From NCBI RefSeq assembly GCF_000243075.1, contig NC_016745.1, forward strand, positions 1,195,001-1,259,000: a DNA stretch of 64,000 bases. Reading direction: 5' to 3'. Of this stretch, positions 20,417 to 27,365 are shown piece after piece (within the stretch, counting starts at the first letter, position 1; each line of letters starts with the position of its first letter). Origin of the DNA: Oceanimonas sp. GK1. GTDB lineage: Bacteria; Pseudomonadota; Gammaproteobacteria; Enterobacterales; Aeromonadaceae. The position numbers and the translations under genes are program-made. The notes below the pieces were generated by a model. The model worked only from the letters and a program-made list of their open reading frames with translations. It did no database searches and had not been told where the DNA came from.

Positions 20417-21862
20417 ATGGACAGCAGCAACGCACTGTGGCAAACCGGCTGGTACTGCAACGGTCAGTGGCAAAACACTCAGGACAGCTACGAGGTACTG
20501 AACCCGGCCAGTGGCGAGGTATTGGCGCGGGTGGCCCGCTGTGGCGGCGCCGAGACCGAGCAGGCCATTGCCGCCGCCGCCGCCGCCTTTGAAGACTGGC
20601 GCCATTCCACGCCCAAGGAGCGTACCGCCGTGCTGCGCCGCTGGCATGATCTGATGCTGGAGCATCAGGACGAGCTGGCCGAGTTGATGGTGCTGGAGCA
20701 GGGCAAGCCCCTGGCTGAGGCCAAGGGCGAGGTCGCCTATGCCGCCAGCTTTCTGGAATGGTTCGGGGAAGAGGCCAAACGGGCCGGCGGCGACACCATT
20801 CCCAGCCCCAAGCGGGAAAACCGGTTGTGGGTGATCAAGCAACCGGTGGGCGTGGTCGCCGCCATTACGCCCTGGAACTTTCCCCTGGCCATGATCACCC
20901 GCAAGGTGGGCCCGGCCATTGCTGCCGGCTGCACCGCCGTGGTCAAGGCCTCCAGCGTCACGCCGCTGTGCGCCAATGCCCTGGCGGTGCTGGCGGAGCG
21001 GGCCGGCCTGCCGGCGGGGGTGCTGAACCTGGTATCGGGAGACTCCGGCCCCATCGGCGAGGCCCTGATGCAAAGCCCGGCGGTGCGCAAGCTGTCGTTC
21101 ACCGGCTCCACCGGCATCGGCAAAAAGCTGATGGCCCAGGCCGCCGGCACGGTGAAAAAGCTGTCCCTGGAGCTGGGCGGCAATGCGCCCTTTATCGTGT
21201 TTGACGACGCGGATCTCGACGCCGCCGTGGCCGGCGCCATGGCCTCCAAGTTTCGCAATACCGGCCAGACCTGCGTGTGCGTGAACCGCTTCTATGTGCA
21301 GGACGGTATTTACGAGGCGTTTGTCTCTCGCCTGGCCGAGGCGGCCACGGCGCTGAAAGTGGCGGAAGGCCGGGTGGAGGGCGCCCAGCAGGGGCCGCTG
21401 ATCACGCAGGCGGCGCTCGACAAGGTGGAAGAACACGTGGCCGATGCCCTGGCCAAAGGCGGCCGGCTGGTGTGCGGCGGTGCCCGCCATGCCCTGGGGG
21501 GGACCTTCTACCAGCCCACGGTGATCGCCGACGCCCATGAGGAGATGCTGCTGGCCCGGGAAGAAACCTTTGGTCCGGTGGCGGCCTGCTTCCGCTTCCG
21601 CGATGAAGCCGAGGCGGTGAAACGCGCCAACGACACTCCCTTTGGCCTGGCCGCCTATTTCTATACGCGGGATCTGAACCGGGTATTCCGGGTCTCGGAA
21701 GCCCTGGAGTCGGGTATGGTGGGGGTGAACGAGGGCATTATTTCCAACGAAGTGGCGCCCTTTGGCGGGGTCAAGGAGTCGGGCCTGGGCCGGGAAGGCA
21801 GCCAGATAGGCCTCGACGAGTTCCTGGAGATCAAGTACGTGAACCTGGGGAATATCACCTGA
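20417..21862 (+). CDS. gabD: NAD(P)-dependent succinate-semialdehyde dehydrogenase
   Basis: An aldehyde dehydrogenase that oxidises succinate semialdehyde to succinate, the last step of GABA degradation. The general base is Glu252 in LELGGNAPFIV and the nucleophile is Cys286 in NTGQTCVC, with a second Cys288 that forms the redox-switch pair seen in E. coli GabD. TPWNFPLAMI is the cofactor-site motif, and FGGVKESGLGREG is near the C-terminus. It has 481 residues, typical for the family. The ATG follows AAGGAG. No gabT or gabP is in the window, so the GABA link rests on family similarity; another semialdehyde substrate is possible. Confidence 0.9.
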   Translation: MDSSNALWQTGWYCNGQWQNTQDSYEVLNPASGEVLARVARCGGAETEQAIAAAAAAFEDWRHSTPKERTAVLRRWHDLMLEHQDELAELMVLEQGKPLAEAKGEVAYAASFLEWFGEEAKRAGGDTIPSPKRENRLWVIKQPVGVVAAITPWNFPLAMITRKVGPAIAAGCTAVVKASSVTPLCANALAVLAERAGLPAGVLNLVSGDSGPIGEALMQSPAVRKLSFTGSTGIGKKLMAQAAGTVKKLSLELGGNAPFIVFDDADLDAAVAGAMASKFRNTGQTCVCVNRFYVQDGIYEAFVSRLAEAATALKVAEGRVEGAQQGPLITQAALDKVEEHVADALAKGGRLVCGGARHALGGTFYQPTVIADAHEEMLLAREETFGPVAACFRFRDEAEAVKRANDTPFGLAAYFYTRDLNRVFRVSEALESGMVGVNEGIISNEVAPFGGVKESGLGREGSQIGLDEFLEIKYVNLGNIT

Positions 21863-21881
21863 GTCGCACTGGCCTGGCTTT

Positions 21882-21981
21882 GGTCACTCCCGCGAAAGCG
21901 GGAGCCCTGGGCAGGTTGCACGGCACTGGCGGGGTTTGCCGTTATTTGCAGAACAATTCCGGCTCCCAGGCCGGAATGACC
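21882..21981. repeat. dispersed intergenic palindromic repeat, family A, copy 2
   Basis: The copy begins GGTCACTCCCGCGAAAGCGG and ends GGCCGGAATGACC, so the outer ends are inverted repeats of each other (GGTCA/TGACC). It lies between convergent gabD and the lipoprotein gene. Confidence 0.7.
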
Positions 21982-21990
21982 ACCCACAAC

Positions 21991-22012
21991 AAGGGCCGCA
22001 TGTGCGGCCCTT
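21991..22012. terminator. bidirectional hairpin between convergent genes
   Basis: AAGGGCCGCA and TGCGGCCCTT form a 10-bp stem with a 2-base centre. It lies 5 nt beyond the stop of the minus-strand lipoprotein gene. The T runs are weak on both sides. Confidence 0.6.
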
Positions 22013-22017
22013 GTCTG

Positions 22018-22716
22018 TTATTCGCTCAGCATGGCCTCCATGGCCGCTTCCCGTTGTTCCGGCGACAGTGCCTGGGATTGCTGGGCCTGGTTCGACGCGG
22101 GGGCGTTGGCCTGCTGGGCTTCCAGCGCCTTCAGCTTCTCTTCTGCCTGCTGCAATTGAGCGCGGGTGGCGTCCAGCTCGCTTTGCAGCGGAGTGGGGCT
22201 GGCCGGGGCGACCACCGCGGCGGCGGGGGAAGGGATTAGTCCGCCACCCAGAGGCTGAGCAGGCTGGCGAGCGGCCTCGCTTAGCCAGTTTTGCATGACC
22301 TCGGGCCAGACCGCCGCCTTGCCGGTGTGCGATTCACTGAACACCTTGGTCTGATCATTGGCACTCAGCAGCACCGACAGCTGGTTACTGTCGGCATTCC
22401 ACACCAGGCCGGCCTTGTCGGCGTCGGTTTGCTGGGCGGTGCGGGACACCAGGTAGAACAGCGGGCCTTCCTGCTGCAATTCGCCGGCGGTGCGCAGCAA
22501 CGACACCGTAGTGTCGTAGTGAGGGCCAAGTAGGCTGGTCATACGGGTTTTGATCACCGGTTGTTCAAACAGGTTGGTGGTATTGGGATCCAGCCCCACC
22601 ATGGGCTTGAGCATGGCCCACATCAGCTGACCCGGTCCCATGGACAGCAGGGGCGCCACACAAGCGCTGAGGGTCAGAGAGAGCAGGGCGGCCTTGAGCA
22701 GGATGGACAGACGCAT
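22018..22716 (-). CDS. putative lipoprotein with C-terminal coiled coil, unknown function
   Basis: A 232-residue protein with a lipoprotein signal peptide (MRLSILLKAALLSLTLSAC, lipobox LSAC, Cys19). A soluble middle part (about residues 20-150) shows no motif I recognise. A Pro/Ala linker follows at about residues 155-175, then a predicted coiled coil rich in Glu, Gln and Ala (ELDATRAQLQQAEEKLKALEAQ). It is likely attached to the outer membrane. It diverges from the next lipoprotein gene with a 214-nt spacer that contains a perfect 18-bp palindrome. Confidence 0.75.
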   Translation of the reverse strand: MRLSILLKAALLSLTLSACVAPLLSMGPGQLMWAMLKPMVGLDPNTTNLFEQPVIKTRMTSLLGPHYDTTVSLLRTAGELQQEGPLFYLVSRTAQQTDADKAGLVWNADSNQLSVLLSANDQTKVFSESHTGKAAVWPEVMQNWLSEAARQPAQPLGGGLIPSPAAAVVAPASPTPLQSELDATRAQLQQAEEKLKALEAQQANAPASNQAQQSQALSPEQREAAMEAMLSE

Positions 22717-22766
22717 TCGAATATTTAATCCAGGTTATTGATAATAATGACTTTTACCTGAATGAG

Positions 22767-22784
22767 TCTGATGCGTGCATCAGA
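22767..22784. promoter_or_regulatory. 18-bp perfect palindrome, possible operator
   Basis: TCTGATGC-GT-GCATCAGA is a dyad with 8-bp perfect arms and a 2-bp centre. It lies between two divergently transcribed lipoprotein genes, 51 nt from one start and 147 nt from the other. The regulator is not identified. Confidence 0.4.
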
Positions 22785-22930
22785 GGCCCAACCTCAGGCC
22801 GGCGCAAATTATCACAGCCTGAGTAAAAAAAGATCAGCCTTGTGGAAAAATAATCGTCTGGCCGAAGAAGCCATGATCACAGCGCCATTTTTTGGCATGC
22901 TGGGCGCCTTGTTCATGAAGGAATGTTCAA

Positions 22931-23779
22931 ATGAAACACTGGCTTTTGTTGATGCTGGCGCTGCTGCTGGGCGCCTGTTCGCCGGCCGAGCAACGGCATA
23001 TTCGCCTGCTCAGCGGTGACTGGGACACGGCCCGGGCCACCACCGAGCTGGCTCGGCTGGAGCTGGAGCAGGCCGGCTTTGCGGTAACGGTGGAGCAGGT
23101 GGCGCCGGGGCAGATCTGGTCCAAACTGGCCGCCGGCGACGCGGACGCCAGCCTGTCGGCCTGGCTGCCCGACAGCAGCCGGCACCATGCGGAGCGCTTT
23201 TTTGACAAGCTGCACGATCTCGGCCCCAATGGCCCCGTGCTCAAACTGGGGCTGGCGGTACCGGCCTCGGCCGAGCTGAACACCATCAGCGAGCTGGCCG
23301 GCAGTGACTACGGTGAGCACCGTATTGTGGGCATGATGCCGGGCCATGGCAGCCAGGTGCTGACCGAGCAGGCCCTGGCCCGCTACCAGCTGGACGAGCA
23401 CGAGCTGTTGTCCGGCTCGGGCGAGGCCTATCGCCATCTGGTGAATACCGCCATTGAGCAGCAACTGCCGGTGGTGATCGCCGCCTGGTTTCCCGGCAGT
23501 GTGATGCTGAATGACAAGCTCAAATGGCTGCAGGATGATAACGGGTTTTTTGCCCGCCACGAACGGGCCCATACCCTGGTACGGCGGGGGCTGGAAGACA
23601 GCGCCCCCAACGCCATGGCCGTGTTGCAGCGGATCCGCCTGGATGAGGCCCAACTGACCCGGTTACTGCAACGGGTGGCCGCCGAGGCGGATCTCACCTT
23701 GGCGGTAAACCAGTGGCGGGCCGAAGCGATTGACGAAAGCGAGCGGGCGGTCCGAACAGCCCCGCCAGAGGGGGGCTGA
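22931..23779 (+). CDS. glycine betaine/choline-type ABC substrate-binding lipoprotein (OpuAC family)
   Basis: A 282-residue binding protein with a lipoprotein signal (MKHWLLLMLALLLGAC, Cys16). The order LLSGDWDTARATTELARLELEQAGFAV, then VAPGQIWSKLAAGDADASLSAWLP, followed by IVGMMPGHGSQVLTEQAL and VVIAAWFPGSVMLN, is that of OpuAC/ProX-like proteins, with tryptophans that can cage a quaternary ammonium group. No matching ATPase or permease is in the window, so it is an orphan here and either serves a transporter elsewhere or acts as a sensor. Ligand identity is inferred from the family only. Confidence 0.8.
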   Translation: MKHWLLLMLALLLGACSPAEQRHIRLLSGDWDTARATTELARLELEQAGFAVTVEQVAPGQIWSKLAAGDADASLSAWLPDSSRHHAERFFDKLHDLGPNGPVLKLGLAVPASAELNTISELAGSDYGEHRIVGMMPGHGSQVLTEQALARYQLDEHELLSGSGEAYRHLVNTAIEQQLPVVIAAWFPGSVMLNDKLKWLQDDNGFFARHERAHTLVRRGLEDSAPNAMAVLQRIRLDEAQLTRLLQRVAAEADLTLAVNQWRAEAIDESERAVRTAPPEGG

Positions 23780-23874
23780 CGCCTTATTCTCTTTGTGTAT
23801 TCAGCAAACCCGACCGAGTGTTTTGCCCTACACTTGTCAGGGGAATTGTTGATGAACAAAGGGAGTCAATTGAC

Positions 23875-24315
23875 ATGAAGCGTCTTCAACCAATCATTAT
23901 CCTGCTGGCCGCCCTGGGGATCAGTGGCTGCGATCCCGCCGCGCGCGGCTTCAGCCTGCCACCGGGCGATGTGGCCCAGGGAGAGCAGGTGTTCCTGAAC
24001 ATGCAGTGCCTGAGCTGCCACACCATGGAAGGGTACGAGCGCCCGGACAATGCCGACGAGCTGTCCGTGGCCCTGGGCGGCAAGGTGAAAAGCATCAAAA
24101 CCTACGGCGAGCTGGTGACCTCGGTGATCCACCCTTCTCACAAACTGGCCAAAGGCTATGATATGTCGACGATCCAGACCGAAGGTGGTGAGTCGGTGAT
24201 GCCGCTGTATAACGACATCATGACGGTCGCGGAGCTGGTGGACTTGGTCACTTTCCTGGAGTCCAAATACGAGCTGGAAGTGTATGAGGCCACGGACTAC
24301 AGCCTCAGGCACTGA
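23875..24315 (+). CDS. monohaem c-type cytochrome lipoprotein
   Basis: A 146-residue protein with a lipoprotein signal (MKRLQPIIILLAALGISGC, Cys19) and one haem-binding motif CLSCH (about residues 45-49) preceded by GEQVFLNMQ, as in class I cytochromes c. VMPLYNDIMTVAELVDLVTFLESKYE near the C-terminus supplies a candidate distal Met and the final helix. It acts in the periplasm, membrane anchored. The start at 23875 follows GGGAG. It lies 95 nt after the betaine-type binding protein and may share its transcript. The redox partner is unknown. Confidence 0.85.
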   Translation: MKRLQPIIILLAALGISGCDPAARGFSLPPGDVAQGEQVFLNMQCLSCHTMEGYERPDNADELSVALGGKVKSIKTYGELVTSVIHPSHKLAKGYDMSTIQTEGGESVMPLYNDIMTVAELVDLVTFLESKYELEVYEATDYSLRH

Positions 24316-24333
24316 GTGACGTTCAGACAAGAG

Positions 24334-24359
24334 GGGCCCGGCCGCTGTGTACCGGGCCC
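24334..24359. terminator. GC-rich hairpin between convergent genes
   Basis: GGGCCCGG pairs with CCGGGCCC across a 10-nt loop. No T run follows on the plus strand. It lies between the cytochrome stop and the stop of the opposing HbpS-like gene. Confidence 0.4.
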
Positions 24360-24375
24360 TGTGATGATATTCGGC

Positions 24376-24867
24376 TCAGAGGGCTTTGGGCAAGACCTGC
24401 TCAATGGCCTGCAGGGCGCAACCTTCATCCACGGCGGCCCCGCCGGCACCGGCCACACCAATGGCGCCAATGACCTGATCTCCCACTTTCAACGGCACAC
24501 CACCGCCCAGCAGTAACAATTCGTCCAGGGTATTGAGATTTTCGGCGTCCGGGTTGTTGCGGGCCCTTTCCGACAGTTCCCGTGAGGCCGTTTTGGTGGA
24601 CAGTGAGGTAAACGCCTTGCGCTGAGCGGCCAGGGTGTTGTGCGGGCCCACGTTATCATCCCGCTGCAGCGCCACCAGGTTACCGCCCCGGTCCACCACC
24701 GCCGCCACCGCGGTACGGCCCTGGGCATGGCAGGCCGCAAGGGTGGCATCCAGCAACTGGTTGGCCAGGGTGAGGCTCACATCGGCCCGCTGGGGAATGG
24801 CCTCGGCGGCAAAACCCGGAGCAGCGCAGAAGGCCAGGGCCAGCAATGACAAGCGAACGGTTTTCAT
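24376..24867 (-). CDS. exported GlcG/HbpS-family haem-binding-like protein
   Basis: A 163-residue protein with a cleavable signal peptide (MKTVRLSLLALAFCAAPGFA). The mature part carries the GlcG/HbpS fold signatures: AVVDRGGNLVALQRDD, then AQRKAFTSLSTKTAS, and near the end GGVPLKVGDQVIGAIGVAGAGG. Streptomyces HbpS binds haem and signals redox stress; GlcG in glycolate operons is of unknown role. The start at 24867 is chosen for the signal peptide; an upstream ATG at 24885 is in frame but has no ribosome-binding site. Periplasmic location next to a cytochrome c gene is suggestive but not proof of a haem role. Confidence 0.82.
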   Translation of the reverse strand: MKTVRLSLLALAFCAAPGFAAEAIPQRADVSLTLANQLLDATLAACHAQGRTAVAAVVDRGGNLVALQRDDNVGPHNTLAAQRKAFTSLSTKTASRELSERARNNPDAENLNTLDELLLLGGGVPLKVGDQVIGAIGVAGAGGAAVDEGCALQAIEQVLPKAL

Positions 24868-24975
24868 GGTGGTGATTATCTCCATCAAATAGAGTGAGAG
24901 CCAATAAGCACCACTATGCCTGTTCGCCCCCGTCAAACGGATTGCCGAACGATTACCATTCTGTAATGGGGCCAA

Positions 24976-26637
24976 TCAGTCCTGCCAGCGGACTTCACAC
25001 ACACTCACCGGCAAGCCATGCTCCCCCATGGCCTCTATCCATAGCTGCTGATGATCCTGCAGCCGGTCGCCGGGGCCTTTTACCTCAATTAACCGGTAAT
25101 GCCCCGTTTGCGTGTTCAGTTCAAGCAAGTCCGGCATGCCCCTGCGATGATGGCGCAGGTCCAGCAGCAGGTGGCGGAACACGGCGGCCAGGTGAGCGGG
25201 GGGGATCACCGCCAACGCCTGCTCCACCAGCTCAACGGGCAGTGACGGCCAGTGCACAAAATCGCAACGAATACCCTGTTTTTGCCGGTGGCGCTCGAGA
25301 ATAAGGCGGCGGTAATCGCCACCGGCCAGCGTGGCAAAGCCGGCTTCAATCTGCTCGCACCGCGCCTCGGCAAAGCCCGGCCGGTACAGGTCGGCCGGGC
25401 CCGCCTGAAACGGGTTGAAAAAGGCGCCGCGCACCGGGGCAAACAGCGCGGGCCAGAACAGCAGCGCAAACAGGCCGTTGAACAGCCGATTTTCCACATG
25501 AAACAGCCGGGTTTGCCCATGGGCAAAATGGACCATGACTGCCGCCTCCACCCGTACCTCCGTTGGCCGAGGCAAGGTAATGCGGCTAACCGGCACTGGC
25601 GCCGTTGGCGCGGCAGGCAGTGTCAGCCCGGCCTTTCTGGCACTGCGCTGCAATATGCGGGTCAGGTTAAGGCGCGCTTCCGGTTGCGCGATTTCGGCCA
25701 GGGCCCGTTGCGCCAGGTTCACCACCACCTCGGGCGCGTCGTTTTTTTCCCGCAGGCGCAGGGCGCGAACCCGCGCGTCCCGGTGCCGGCTTTGCTGATA
25801 CAGCTCAAGGGCGAGGGCGGTGTCACCCTGGCGCTCTGCCTGCCGCCCCAGTTGAAACAGCAACTTGTGCCGGCGGTATTCAATCCACTCGCAGTTCACT
25901 GCCGAAGGCAGGGCATGGTAAAGCCCGGCCACCGGCTCGGTTTCCATTTGCTCTCCCAGACGGTACAGCGCCAGGGTGCAATCCACATCGGCCCTGTGCT
26001 GAAAGGGGCGGGAAGCGGCACTCAACGGCACCGGCTCAAACTGTTGCAGGCCCAGCTCGGTGAGCACAAACTCTGACCAGTCCTGATGCAGGTTGCCGAA
26101 AAACATCAGCCGCAACCGGTCGAACAGCTCATTGCAGGCAAGCCTTATCACCGTAAAGGGCGCATTGGGCCACCAGTCGGCCAGCGGCTGCGAGTGTTGC
26201 TCCGGTTCGCTCAACAGGGCGCTTTCCAGGTCCCGCTTGCGGGCGGAAGCAGTAAAAGCCTGCTCCGGCAGCCGGTGGCGGGCCAGTTGCACACATTCCT
26301 CGCGCCGGGCCAGGGCACAGATCTCGCTTAAGGTGAGCGACGGCGCGGGCTCCACAAAGCCGGCATCACTCAGCTCGGCCAGGGCCTGCTCCAAATCCGG
26401 TATCTCGGCATACAGCAGCTTGTCGGGTCGAAACAGGCCGCCCTTGCGCATGATCAGCCGCACCAGCAAGCCCTGAGCCGGCTCGCTCAGGGCCAGCCAG
26501 CCATGCAGTTGTTCACGCTCGTCGGCAAGCCACAAATCGCGGTAGCGCGCCAGGCAGAAGCGCACCACCTGCTGCATGTTGTGCAGGTAATAGAAGGGAT
26601 CGTCCAGCGAGGCGGGAGTGATGGGCGGTGTGGTCAT
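24976..26637 (-). CDS. FAN1-like VRR-NUC domain nuclease
   Basis: A 553-residue protein ending in a VRR-NUC nuclease domain. The PD-(D/E)xK residues are visible as Asp503 (GMPDLLEL), Glu518 and Lys520 in IEVKGPGD, and Gln530. The N-terminal and central parts (FYYLHNMQQVVRFCL, then LLVRLIMRKGGLFR, and the helical-repeat region around residues 210-330) match the SAP-like/TPR-type architecture of bacterial FAN1 homologues. FAN1 enzymes cut 5' flaps and unhook interstrand crosslinks. The gene is divergent from the methyltransferase/PLD-helicase pair, with 143 nt between starts. Involvement in crosslink repair is inferred from the family; a shared function with the divergent pair is speculative. 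Confidence 0.88.
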   Translation of the reverse strand: MTTPPITPASLDDPFYYLHNMQQVVRFCLARYRDLWLADEREQLHGWLALSEPAQGLLVRLIMRKGGLFRPDKLLYAEIPDLEQALAELSDAGFVEPAPSLTLSEICALARREECVQLARHRLPEQAFTASARKRDLESALLSEPEQHSQPLADWWPNAPFTVIRLACNELFDRLRLMFFGNLHQDWSEFVLTELGLQQFEPVPLSAASRPFQHRADVDCTLALYRLGEQMETEPVAGLYHALPSAVNCEWIEYRRHKLLFQLGRQAERQGDTALALELYQQSRHRDARVRALRLREKNDAPEVVVNLAQRALAEIAQPEARLNLTRILQRSARKAGLTLPAAPTAPVPVSRITLPRPTEVRVEAAVMVHFAHGQTRLFHVENRLFNGLFALLFWPALFAPVRGAFFNPFQAGPADLYRPGFAEARCEQIEAGFATLAGGDYRRLILERHRQKQGIRCDFVHWPSLPVELVEQALAVIPPAHLAAVFRHLLLDLRHHRRGMPDLLELNTQTGHYRLIEVKGPGDRLQDHQQLWIEAMGEHGLPVSVCEVRWQD

Positions 26638-26780
26638 GGGCGCATCGTAAGAGAAAACGTGAATAGGGAAGATGACAGATGCGCTGGTCCGGGTCTTTCA
26701 TAGCTGGCTTCGAACGAGAACATCTGTTTCAGCGTAATTTTGATACAGTAGCCGACAATGTGTGTTTACCGGCCGACTTT

Positions 26781-27365
26781 ATGACCCTCGATTATTACCA
26801 GCAAGAGGCAGACGCCTTTTTTGCCGCCACCGTCAGCGTGGACATGACTCCGCTTTATCAGCGCTTTCTGCCCAGGGTCGCCAGCGACGGGCATATCGTG
26901 GATGCCGGTTGCGGCTCCGGCCGCGACAGCAAGTACTTTGCTGAACTGGGCTACAGGGTCACCGCCTTTGATGCCAGCCCGGCCCTGGTCAAGCGGGCGC
27001 GAGACTACACCGGTCTGCCGGTGGCCTGCCACGACTTTATGACACTTGCTTGTCAGCCGGCCGCCGATGCCATCTGGGCCTGCGCGTCTCTGCTGCATGT
27101 GCCCGAAGTGGATCTGGACGCCGTACTGGCACATCTGGCCTCGCAGCTTCGCACCGGCGGCGTGCTGTATTGCTCCTTTAAATACGGTCGGGGCGAGGTG
27201 GAGCGTAATGGTCGCCGCTTTACCGATATGGACGAAGCCGGTCTTGAACAATTGGTATCGGCCCTGCCGCTAACCCTGACGGAAAGCTGGCAAACGGCAG
27301 ATCTGCGTTCAGGGCGGGAGCAGGAGCGCTGGCTTAATGCGCTACTGACAAAGGAGGCCGACTGA
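26781..27365 (+). CDS. class I SAM-dependent methyltransferase
   Basis: A 194-residue Rossmann methyltransferase. Motif I is IVDAGCGSGRDSKYFAE, the acidic residue after strand 2 is in VTAFDASP, and later ASLLHVPEVDLDAVL and GGVLYCSFKYG cover strands 4 and 5. It looks like the small-molecule/TehB-like subgroup. The DPPY/NPPY motif of adenine DNA methyltransferases and the PC motif of cytosine enzymes are both absent, so it is not an evident DNA modification enzyme. An in-frame ATG at 26679 would add 34 unconserved residues; the 26781 start is preferred on domain grounds although its ribosome-binding site is weak. Its stop overlaps the next start (TGATG), so the two genes are coupled. Confidence 0.82.
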   Translation: MTLDYYQQEADAFFAATVSVDMTPLYQRFLPRVASDGHIVDAGCGSGRDSKYFAELGYRVTAFDASPALVKRARDYTGLPVACHDFMTLACQPAADAIWACASLLHVPEVDLDAVLAHLASQLRTGGVLYCSFKYGRGEVERNGRRFTDMDEAGLEQLVSALPLTLTESWQTADLRSGREQERWLNALLTKEAD

